Part shown: in pieces, positions 43,101 to 52,518 of the stretch | Numbering within the stretch: position 1 is the first letter of the stretch | Layout: each line of letters begins with the position of its first letter | NCBI GenBank assembly: GCA_963377175.1 | Contig: CAUJNA010000480.1 | Coordinates: 884,364 to 948,363 of the forward strand | From: Effrenium voratum | Lineage: Eukaryota > Sar > Dinophyceae > Suessiales > Symbiodiniaceae | Direction: 5' to 3' | Length of the DNA: 64,000 bases | Notes under the pieces: model-generated | The model's database searches: none | What the model was told of the DNA's origin: nothing | The model's input: only the letters and a program-made list of their open reading frames with translations | Position numbers and translations under genes: made by a program

Positions 43101-46100
43101 TGATCCCCCATTCTTTTCAATCGTCGTTCTTTTCGCAACAGGCTTGTTTGGCTTCGGCCTTCCGAAATCAAGGATTTCCGGATCTCCGGCAACGAGCAAA
43201 AACTCCCGTGGCCTCTCGTCTCTCTCGTCTCTCGTCTCTCGTCTCTCGTCTCTCTCTCTCTCTCTCTCTCGCTTCAGCTGGGCATCTGCATGGAGGGCTG
43301 GCGGTCGTCGTCGTAGCACACCACCAGCTGCGTGGGCACCTCCGGGTGCCAGGCCACCGAGGAGCACCGCAGCCGCGAGGCCGGGTCCTGGAAAAGGGGA
43401 ACGGGGGGGGGGGCGTCCACCACCCAAAAGGGGCGCGTGGGTTGTCAGGTTGGGTCTCCATGAAAGCAGCCACCCATAAAATGGGTACACTCAAAAAAGG
43501 CACACCTTCTGCAAGCCATTTCACAAAGAAGTTTACTTGAAGCCACTGCAATTAGTGGGACCATCAGAAGCAAGAAGGGAGCTGAGACAAGGGGTAAGGG
43601 ATTGACATTCTTTACTTTGCCAGCCGTTCCAGCAATTCGCGGAAGGAACCCGCATGGGTGAGCTTGTTATTATCCTGAGGTGTGTTCGCCAAAATTGGTT
43701 GGCAAACACCAAGTTTGCTAGGTACACACTGGCTCATGTTCAACCAGGGCAAATAGAAAGTACAAGCTTCGCTCCTCGGTGGGATGCCAACTCCAGATAC
43801 AAATTGGGATTGGGCCAACCACCATCTAGGTAATAAACACTGGACCGTGTCACAGGCCTTGGCTTTGATCTCGCCCTTCCAAATCCAACGTGTGATTGCT
43901 TTTCATGTTCCATTCACAATGTCTGTCCCCGTAGTGTGCGAAGACAAGTCGCCAACAATCGCTGGCTGCATCCTGAAGCCTTTCAAATAGCAAAAGCCAC
44001 GAGGAATCACGTGCAAGTAACTTGCTCAAATGCCCACCGGCCACGCACCTCCAGTAGTCAAAAAGGCCCCTTGCAAACAGCACAAGACCCGCGCGCTCAC
44101 AACTAGCAGCAAATCAGCTTCAAGTCCACCAAGGCATGGATTGCAGGATTCCAAGTTGCACTTCCGGGGAACCGCCCCCCAACAAGAACATAAATGAATT
44201 ATGGTAAGAAGGCAGCCCACAACCAACGCCTGGTTGGTAAATTCCGCACCTCTCTGGCAAGGGTGCTCACTCAGCACTCTCAAGCGTCAGTCCTGGAAGC
44301 TAATCACCTCCTTCTTCCTCAGCAGCACCGCAAGCTGGTAGCCCCATTGCTGACTACAAATAATCCCATGGCCAATATTGGCTTGATGGAGCAGGTGACT
44401 CTTGATCGCAGCGTCATAAGCGTTCCAGTTTCAATGGGAACTAGAACTGCTATTTGGAAATGATCATAAAGGCGGTTTGCGTCAGCCTTTTGCCATCCAC
44501 ACAATGCCGCGGTGGGGGGCTGCAGGTGCGCGTGCCGACCTTGCCGAGGCTCAAGAGCTTGGTGCCCTTCCAATACACGTAGTACTGACAGAATGACTGT
44601 CCGCTTGCTTGAAAGAGGCTTCCTTTCCCCATCACAGCACAAGCTGTTTGACACCGAGCTAAGAAGCGACCGCCCCAAACAGGTCCCGCTTGATCCGAGG
44701 CGCTGCTTGAGGTCCCAAACCACCGTGGTCCCCGTGTTGGAGCAAGAGCCTCAGTCAATCGCAGCTCGGAGAGTAAAACGGGAGCAGTTCTTACTGCACT
44801 CACTTTGGAAGCAAGTCACAACGAAAGAACGAAGAAAGAGATACAGGGGGAACAAAACGGATTTGCCCTGCTCAAAACGGTCCATTGTCAGATATCAACA
44901 AGAAACAACTCGAACTATACTACGTCATCCTCCTGTTATTATCTTATTGAATGTTGGTGTTCGTCTGTGGCTGCTTAGATTGGCAACACGCCGGGCGTCG
45001 TGTCTCCCAAACTGTCTTGCATGGCTGCCAGTCCCCCGCAAAGTAGTTCCCATGGCCGGAGCAACTAAGGGCCATGACCTTCCTATGGCTCTCCTTGCCA
45101 TGGCCATGGCTCTGAAGCGGTTTTGGATCCAACTGTGTTTGACCAAGGGGGGCATGCTTGGGGTCTCCCGGTAAGGGCTAGGGATTCAGTTTGGGAAGCA
45201 GAGGCTCCTTATTGCGTGTCGCACTTCCCCCAACCGCAAGCTGAACAGCGCGCGCGCACCATCAACTGATGTTAGCCCTTTGAGACCTTCTAAGCCGCGC
45301 AGCAGGTAATCCATCGACCCACGTGTCATATGTTTCGACAATGAGGCAAAGCTAGGCTTTGCGTGGGGTTTGCCTTAACTTGGCTAGGAAAAGCGGCCTT
45401 CCATGAGTTCAGAGGAAGGCATTGACACAAAAACCCGAAAATGCAGCTTGCTGAGGAAGATCAAGCTCTGCTTTTCGGGCACATTGGAGGCTTCTTTGTG
45501 TCTTCTGCCCTGCGCCCCATCAACAATTCAGAATAACTAATGAGCTGCTTTGTTAGCCAAACTGCCATCACCATCATCAACATCAACAACAACTAGACGA
45601 AGCGCAACCCCAAGCGCAATCCATTTTAAGCCGAACCGACTAACCAACCTACAAAGGACACCTATGGGCGCAACGGCCCTAGCGAGATTCAGATCCCAGC
45701 GGCACAGGATGTGGGGCACGATGCGGTTCCATGCGCAGGACAGCACCTCCGAGCCCTGGTGCTTGTTGGTAGAGGAGGGCGCGAACAAGTTCGGAGCCGA
45801 GGGGTTCTCCACGTTCACAATCTTCACCTGCGTGTCAGGTTACATTTTGCCACAGCCGGCAATTGGCTGTATGCGCGCAATCTCACAGGATGGGATTAGC
45901 TCTTCTCGCGGTGGCAGCTGGGGGGGCCGGATTAAATCCCGTAGTGGGTGGCAAGGCAGTGGGGTCTAATCTAACTATCCACTCCCAAGGGGTAAGCAAA
46001 ACATACCCTGCCTCACTCCAATACACGCGGAAGCTCTCGGTATAATGTTGTTAAAATGATCTGGCAAACAGCACTACTCCGAGAGATCCCCTCGACAAAG

Positions 46101-48077
46101 GACGTGCGCCATTTAGGACAAATCATCCCTGATTAATCCGGAGGGTTTGCTAATCCAGAGTAACTCTACCACATTTGTTGGACATTGGGTTATCTTGGAC
46201 GGCTTGTGCATGCCTTTGGGCGCCTGAAACTTGTAAGGGAAGTCAAACAATATGGGCTGATGTCCACCCCTCCCCGCTTCTTCTTCAAGATCAAGGGGAT
46301 CCCTTTTCATTCCTTCCAAAGGGACTTCCCGATTTCTGCCACATTTGGCGCCCGGCGAACCAGTACAAGTATGGGCAACCCCCCCGTCCCCCAAAAAACT
46401 GGAGACCTGAAGACTTGGAGTCACTGGAGTCGCTGGAGTCGCTGGAGTCACATCTCACACGTCTCACGTTTCTTTTTGTTCCCCGCGCGCCGAGACCCTC
46501 AGTCAGCCTCGGAGTCGGAGCCGCAGGTGGCCATCAAGTTGTGCTTCAGCGGGTGGAACTCCACGCAGTTCACCGTGCCCTTGTGCACGGGCAGCGAGTG
46601 GATCAGGCCCTGGTCCGAGCCGTTGGAGTTGATGATGGCGTGGGGGTTCCTCGCAACAAGGGAGACGCAAAAACTGCCAGCAAGAAGGAAGGCAAGCCAA
46701 AAAAAGAAGAAATGATGGGGGGGGCCGTTGGTAGACAAACATCATTTACATGGTGTTCACGTCCCAACCACTTTGTAGCGTGTTTCGCATGAAGATGCAT
46801 GGCCACATTTCGACCCACACATTTCCATAACGAATTTGCGCCAAGGGTCCATAAGGACACAATGCCATCCTGCAGTCCGCCCGCTACGATGCCGTAGGGG
46901 AAGTTGGTGTCAACTCCGAGCTTTCCCCATGAGATGGTGGAAAACCGCCTGCCGCCTTCTGTTCGGATGGATGCCCGGACGTCCATATCTGCACCAGTCC
47001 TGCCAAGGGGCAGTTAACTGCTCTTATTGACGCCTTGTGGACGTTGGTGGGTGCAAGCACGAGCAGGAATACCCTTCGAATGCTTTGCGGAAACAACATG
47101 ACAAGAGACCACCCCGCAGCAATACAAAGGGCCCTTTTTGCCAAGAGTGGAGTTCCTTTTTTGAAACTGAACATATAGCTTAGCATACATTATATACATA
47201 TGTGTAAACATATATGGTCATATAAATATATGTGTATTAATATGCTTGGGGCCAGAGCTGTTGAAAGTCATTTCTTGCAAAGGGCAATTGAGCCGTTGTT
47301 CTCTGCCACCCCGCAAAACAAGCCATTCCGAATTTGGACACGAAGCTACAACACTTCAAACTTCAACAGTTCAGGTGAAGTACCCCTTGCAGATATCAGC
47401 TCACACTGCAAAGCAATGCCAAGTTCTCCTGAGCGATCAATCTGACATGATCAAATTGGGAGCAATGAAAATGCAATGCCAACTTCCATGATTCCAGAAC
47501 AAGGTTGGTTTCAATACAAACCGCAATGGAGGCTCTCCAACACTGCCACGAAGCGAACATGTCCTAAATCTATGGCAAAAGAAGGATGCCCTGCGCTCTC
47601 TCCGTTTGCCTAACACTTAAACATCGTCAAACCCAACCTTGACCTCAACCTCGCCTGTCCAAACAAAAAATGCCCATCACAAATCATCATGCTTGCCATG
47701 AGTTACAAGTTGGGACCAAAGGGTCACGTACAGTTGCAAACAAACACTTAACATCTTCGCTGCGGGGGAGAACCAACAAAAAGAACAAGCCTATCCACTG
47801 TTTCATTGTCGTTGCCTTGCGGCACAGAGAGCACTGACACAAAAAACAATATTTGTATTTGTTTCAACCCTCCCCCCCCCAAAAAAAAAAGTCTTTCTGG
47901 TCCTGCCGGCATCGAAGGACATAAAGTCCAGGGTGGCATCGGAGCCGGTGCCCCCGAGGGCCCCCGCGGCCGAGTTGGCCGACGCCCCCAGCGCCAGGAG
48001 GTTCGGGGCGGCCTCCGCGGCGCACCAGGCGACGGTGGCCGCCCGCTGGGTCTGCTTCAGCGGCAGCTGAGACTGAC
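28338..48077 (-). CDS. SEC31: SEC31, outer coat subunit of COPII vesicles, about 30 exons
   Basis: With SEC13 it forms the outer cage of vesicles leaving the ER. Minus-strand exons: 47903-48077, 46832-46999, 46508-46649, 45704-45827, 44703-44749, about 44522-44584, 43287-43387, 42839-42884, 42450-42530, 41893-41961, 41071-41133, 40229-40389, 39776-39832, 39376-39421, 39045-39122, 38250-38312, 37869-37979, 37072-37153, 35852-35904, 35062-35133, 34596-34644, 33764-33846, 33485-33575, 32902-32969, 31748-32702, 30805-30914, 30499-30525, 29473-29616, 28794-28880, about 28338-28414. They join in phase (two junctions, at 44703 and 44522, are unresolved) to about 1160 codons, the normal SEC31 size, with all regions in order: seven-blade propeller, insertion blade, helical domain, low-complexity linker, C-terminal helices. 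The start codon exon (right of 48077) and the last few codons were not found. Confidence 0.94.
31748..32702 (-). CDS. SEC31: SEC31 exon 25: last ACE1 helices and Gly/Met-rich linker
   Basis: A 955-nt exon, by far the longest. It begins EKMAVLQDATKFNQQDLL and continues KYAEILANSGRLTAAMRYLC, the end of the helical domain. It then runs into about 200 residues of Gly-Met repeats (GMGGAGMGG, MGGNMGGNMGG, GGGGMGGGGMGG). In yeast and animals the SEC31 linker is Pro-rich and binds SEC23; here Pro is largely replaced by Gly and Met. The donor is placed at CTTGG^GTGGG (31748) to keep phase with exon 26. Confidence 0.92.
32902..39832 (-). CDS. SEC31: SEC31 blade insertion and helical (ACE1) domain (exons 13-24)
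   Basis: Exon 13 HSLVVPSEPEIVPTADL and exon 14 FEHWIAEHRLREYCQ form the segment after the propeller. Exon 15 has HEGLMWELMGSQFEE. Exon 17 is acidic (DVAQAESFFEELSAS). Exons 18-20 join to give ALIKQSLLVG|NLTAAVELCF and KMAEA|ALLLASGG, matching the SEC31 helices. Exon 21 is FLSTVGNIMTSDF, exon 22 HWMETLAIVATYSNREYQ, exon 23 ALCEQLAERLEKEKFDIRSA, exon 24 SIWANTHVASQGSQKLALQD. This is the domain by which SEC31 dimers form cage edges. Confidence 0.92.
33656..33677. repeat. Perfect 22-bp palindrome in a SEC31 intron
   Basis: GGTACCCCTTT followed by its exact reverse complement AAAGGGGTACC, in the 188-bp intron between the exons at 33764 and 33575. Confidence 0.9.
34373..34421. repeat. Alternating TG/TA tract with self-complementary halves
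   Basis: (TG)n(TA)n followed by GCACACACACA and (TA)n, so the two halves can pair. It lies in a SEC31 intron. Confidence 0.8.
35218..35330 (+). repeat. (CT)n microsatellite in a SEC31 intron
   Basis: About 110 bp of CT repeats with a few interruptions (CACT, CTGT, CCTG), ending in GTGTGTGTG. It starts about 85 bp beyond the exon at 35133. Confidence 0.95.
37149..37889. repeat. SEC31: 26-bp perfect direct repeat flanking one SEC31 intron
   Basis: 37149-37174 and 37864-37889 are identical (AGGGCCTCCTCCTTCTTCTT then CTGCTC on the + strand). They cover the 5' and 3' splice junctions of the same intron (37154-37868): 21 nt of exon 17 are repeated as the last 21 nt of the intron. Confidence 0.95.
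40115..40190 (+). repeat. (AT)n/(TG)n microsatellite
   Basis: Alternating ATATAT blocks followed by GTGTGTGTGT, in the intron next to the exon at 40229-40389. Similar AT-rich tracts occur at 17378-17465, 47185-47245 and 49780-49868. Confidence 0.9.
40229..48077 (-). CDS. SEC31: SEC31 N-terminal WD40 propeller (exons 1-12)
   Basis: Exon 1 reads TQRAATVAWCAAEAAPNLLA, the SEC31 opening blade. Exon 2 has FSTISWG and GIVAGGLQDGIVSLW; exon 3 HKGTVNCVEFHPLKHNLMA; exon 4 VLSCAWNRIVPHIL; exon 5 GTTVVWDLKQ; exon 7 RCSSVAWHPEVPTQLVV; exon 8 MWDLRN; exon 9 KGVLGVAWNQMDPNLILSC; exon 10 DNRVICSSIASG; exon 11 WQVQWAPHKPALFSASSYSG; exon 12 PRWYKRPCGTSFGFGGKLLS, the conserved end of the propeller. Blade order and spacing fit SEC31 and not SEC13 or other WD40 proteins. 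Exons 5 and 6 are the least certain: the donor at 44703 would be CAG^CG. Confidence 0.93.
43205..43273 (+). repeat. (TCTCG/TCTC)n tract
   Basis: Repeated CGTCTCTCGTCTCTCGTCTC followed by (TC)n, ending about 14 bp from the exon end at 43287. Confidence 0.9.
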
Positions 48078-49826
48078 CTGGGGAAGGGCCCACCGCTTTT
48101 TGGCGCTCGCCCCCCCCCCCCAAAAAAAAAAACGGGCTCCGGGAAAAAGGGAAGGAAGCAACCCCGCAACAAATTGTATTAGCCAGGCAGCTCATCGCGC
48201 AGGTGTCTGGGCCAAAACTGCGAAATGAGCCAAGATGGCTGCGGAAACATGAGGCATATGGCTGCAGAAGCATGAGGTATGTGTGAATAGGAGCCTGTTC
48301 GTCATCAGTACAAAGCCATTATATTTCATTTAGTACCCAGTGACCATGTTCCCGTCTGTCCACGTGGATCCATGTGGGAAGCCTGCTGGCTTGACAACAA
48401 ATCAGGCAAAGCAAACAAAGGTTTCACAAGAAGGAACAAATCACATTTTGCCCCAATGAGATTTCCACAATTCAGGCCACTTGACCTGCTGCAAGTGTCT
48501 TCCGCAAATCCGGGCCAAATCCCAATTTCCTTCCTGAAGCCACCGGCAACAGAAAGATCTTTTTCGAGACATAGCCGGGAAGGTGCTCATCCAAGCGAGT
48601 AACAACGACTTGAGCCACTTTTGTCAGATCAATCGTGTGAAGTTCCTATCGCCTATCGAGTTGTTTCCAACCAGGAAAGAGAACAGAAGCTGGATTGTCT
48701 CCAAAGTCAGCCGCCAAATGGTAGGAAAACAACCCCGGTCATTGCTACCAGAAGGGAAACCAAAGCAACCGTTGACAAGTTGTCTGCTACCCTTGAGGTT
48801 GGCGAGATTTAGCCGCCCTCGTTGTTTGGATGCCTCGGTTTGGCTATGGGGCATAAAGTTATGACCCAACCCCCCATTTACGCCGCCAAGGACAACAGGC
48901 CGAGCGTCGCAGGTGCCGATAGCAGCGCCGGACCCAGGGGTCACCTGGCAATCAATTTACGCCCTTTGGGGAGGGGTTCCCACTTCGGTAGGTTTTTCGT
49001 TTGGTGTCCCCTTCCTTGCAATATCTAGGCAATCACAGCACGTTCCCCAAGGAGGCACCATTGCCATCTGAACCTCCTGGCAAGCTGCTGGATCTTCAGG
49101 GAATGGCGTGGCTTCCCCACTGCGACCCTCGGAACCCTAGCCCGAAAGCATGCAGCAGCAGCAGCAGTAGCAGAAGGAAAATCAGCAGTAACATCATGCT
49201 TGCTGCCCCAGAATGAGTCGAATGGCATGCTGCACTTCTTGCTTGCCTGGCCATTGGAAAATAGAACGCGTTGCCGTTGATGGTTTCTTTCACACTGACA
49301 CCCCAACAAGTGCCTGTCAGGAGCCAGGAGCCAGTAACCCTTAGTGACCTAAACTGACCAGTTGAGCCAGGGTTTGGGTCAACCAAATGGGTGAAAATGC
49401 GTCTGCAACATCAAATCGATTCGCACAACTGGAGATGGCGTGCTTTCACGAAGTCTACAATTCCGAAAGCTCGTTCTACAACATGGCGGAGCTCGCCACA
49501 AAATAGGCGCATGGTCGTTCTCGGCAAAATTGGTCCGGTGCCCTTCCCATGCCCAGCCTTTGAAGCTTGGCTCTTGGGCCTGGCCCGCACCCGGCCAAGC
49601 GAAACCAGCGTCTACACGCATATCAATGCGTATCTTCATGCATGGCTGTGTCGTGTTGCACATGTTATTTTTCCATATGAATATATGTGTATGCAATGAT
49701 TTTGCCTATACATGCATGTGTGCATTCATGTATGAGTATACGATATACATATGGTTGATTTACGGCAAATATATTGTAGATGATATATATATATGTATAA
49801 ATATATATATATATATGTATGTATAA

Positions 49827-49864
<38 letters not shown>

Positions 49865-50300
49865 GTCTGCGTGTATGCGCGTGCGTGTGGGTGTGCGCCT
49901 ATGAGCGCCCTTGTGCCAAGGTTTGTGTCTGAGCTTTTCAATGTGCATCTCAGATATCCATGCGGTTTTGCGATGCTGTGTGCATGTTCCGCATTTGCAT
50001 AAAGTTGTTCATTCATTGTATGTGCGGGGCGTACATGATTGAGCTGGTTGAGTGGGCGGTTTGTATATGGCTGGATGTTGGCGATCCGAACAAGAAAACA
50101 AAAGCCACCCGTCAAGGATCTCACAATTTAATGAATCGTCCACTCATCGAAGGTGTACCCTGACCGCAAGATTCATCTGCTATGATCGTATAGCCCACAA
50201 GGCCTCATCTAGGGAAAGCATCAGAATTGTGGACTTGCTCAATCTGTTCTACTTCGCCCCGGGGGTGCTCTTCGGTGTGGCTAATATAAAAACCAGGCAT
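48078..50300. other. Upstream of SEC31; no exon recognised
   Basis: The SEC31 start exon should lie here or further right. A minus frame at about 49196-49140 reads MMLLLIFLLLLLLLLHAFGL, produced by a GCT/CAG triplet run; it could be a leader but has no support. The AT-rich microsatellite at 49780-49868 is included. Confidence 0.45.
49780..49868 (+). repeat. (TA)n microsatellite
   Basis: About 90 bp of TATATA interrupted by GTATAA and GTATGTATAA. Confidence 0.95.
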
Positions 50301-50309
50301 CAGTTGCCA

Positions 50310-51398
50310 CCTGTGTTGCACTCCGGCCCGACGATTTCGACTTTTGCCCACGCCTCTTGCACCCCATGGCGGCGAGCTTCCATGACAGCACAATGATAAA
50401 TACCCACAAAGAGGTGACATAGGCGTTGCTTGAGGCCGCTTTGGCAAATAATATTAAATTATCATGCCCATTATGCTGTTGCAACAAGTGCGCGCCAGTG
50501 TCATGCAAATCAACTCAAAGCCGTCTGCGGGAGGCTTCCCAAAAAAGTCAGCCGAGTAACAGGCTGTGTTATCCACAAGCGCTGGCTCCTTCGGCGAAGT
50601 CCACACTCGAGCCATGGACAGCGCGAGGTTTTATTAACTCCTTAAAGTCGTCTTAAAAAAGCGGGTTCCAACAATTTCGGTGAGCCCGGAAATATTGCCC
50701 CAAAAGGGAACTAGAGACGAACCATGGCTCCTCTTCGCTCGATTTGCTTGCATGTTCGTAAGCTTGGCTTACGGACTGAGCCAACCCCATTCAGTGAAAG
50801 GGAAGCACCACACCCAAAAATTAAAGGGAAGCTGGCAACAAGGCCTGGCCCCCTCAATGCTCTTCCAGCAAACCCGGGCGTGAAAGGTCGCCCTGTCGGG
50901 CCAAGACTGACCATGCAAAAAAACTGCTTGGGTGCGAGTGCCATCTGGAGGATTCTAAATGCTTCCCCTGAAATGGTGGGAAAATCATGGGAAAGTATGG
51001 CAGCTGAAAGCTCAAACGTTGGCAAGCCTCCATGCCTTCGGCAGAGGTTGAGGAAATTTGGGTTACTGCAGCCAGCCCAGATTCTACACAGAATTGACAA
51101 AAGTCCATGCCCAAAGCCCACGGAAACTGGAAATTGGAGGTGGGGCTATCCTCTTGGCCATCATGTCGAATCCATGCCTCCCCCCTCCACACAAACGCAC
51201 ACACACACACACCAACACAAAGACAAACCCGCAAACACGCAAACACGCAAACACAAACACCGAAACCAAACAGACAGACAAACGCACATGCGTACAGGTA
51301 AACTCTCTGAGGCACAAGCACGGCTGAGAGGGACGAGCGCAGAGCTCCAAAGTCCTGCAAGCTGAAGGGCGCAGCACCCGATTCTAAGATGGTGTCCA
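50310..51398 (-). CDS. Two coding-like exons of an unrecognised gene
   Basis: About 51308-51398 reads (from acceptor GGCTA^G|TGGACACC) VDTILESGAAPFSLQDFGAL and RSSLSAVLVP. About 50310-50378 reads ARRHGVQEAWAKVEIVGPEC with a GT donor ACACAG^GTGGC. Codon quality is like that of firm exons, but no family is recognised and no intermediate exon links them. They lie between SEC31 and the membrane-protein gene, on the same strand. Confidence 0.35.
51185..51270 (+). repeat. (CA)n/(CAAACACG)n tract
   Basis: CACACACAC followed by tandem GCAAACACGCAAACACG. Confidence 0.85.
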
Positions 51399-52293
51399 CT
51401 AGCCCCAACCCCTCGAACCCCTTACCCCCCCAGTCCCCTAGGTTTGGATATACAACCACTACATTCCACGCATGCACCCTTGTTTTCCCCAGGAGTGGCT
51501 TGGGGGTAGTGGAAACAAACTATCTTAAAACGATTTTGCGTGTTGCGCCCGGAGAAGTACTTAGCTGAAATGTAACCTGCCTCATGGGGAACGCACAAAC
51601 ACAAACACAAGCAAAAGCAAGCACACACACACACACACACCAAGAGAGTACATGATGAGAGCATCATCTCTTGAAGCAAACCCGAGGAAGGCTTGACCAC
51701 ACTTGAGATGCCAAAGAAACTACTCACATTTGTCAAACAGCGATGCCCGATTATCCCTGCGGCTGGCAGCCTACACTTGAAATCAACCGCTTACGATCCT
51801 CGGGAACAAAACACATGCACAAATTGCTGTTTCATCACACTGGCATCGGGCGTTGCGGGACTGATCTCGGAAGGAGGTCTATTCCAGGTAGACAGGCTCC
51901 ATGCTGCCCAGGCTTAAGCTAAGCCTCCCTCACAAAAGCAAGCTGCCCGCGTGCAAATGGGCACCTTTGCGCACCGCACCAAGTCTATAGGGAGCATCCC
52001 GAGCCCGGCACTCGCGGGTAACACAGGCTGGTGTTTCCGGAGACTCCGCGTATGGCGACTCTTCTCGCCTAACTTTTTTTCGGGTTGCCAGCGCACAACG
52101 CGTGACCTTTTCGAACGTTGCTGCAGATACTGAAAGGGTAGCATCTTGAACCGATCGTACCAAACAACATATTTTGCCTGAGCCCGAATCAAACTGGTGC
52201 AGCCCGCGGTGAAACTGTGGATGTCCACACGGACACGGCAAAGCAGGGAGCGTAAGCAGCTTCAGGCTGCTCGCTTCTCCATTGCTTTCCGCT

Positions 52294-52518
52294 TCACTTC
52301 TGTCCCGCCTGCTGTTCCTCCAGCCGTCTCTGCTCCTCCTCTTGCGGCGTCAGGTGTCGCTTGGGCCGGGGCTTTTTGCTGATCTGCCCCGTCGGGCTGA
52401 TGGACACATCCTTGAACTCTGTGTACAGCGCGAATAGCACCAGCAGGCCCACCGCCCGCACACCCCAGACCTCGAAGGCGGGCCGCTCGTAGAATTCTGC
52501 GTGCTCGGACTTCTCCAC
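52294..52518 (-). CDS. Terminal exon with membrane helix and stop
   Basis: Acceptor GTCCAG^GTGGAG at 52518; 74 codons and TGA. Helix AVGLLVLFALYTEF, then a charged tail with a Gln/Glu-rich end (EEEQRRLEEQQ). Confidence 0.65.
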   Translation of the reverse strand: MEKSEHAEFYERPAFEVWGVRAVGLLVLFALYTEFKDVSISPTGQISKKPRPKRHLTPQEEEQRRLEEQQAGQK

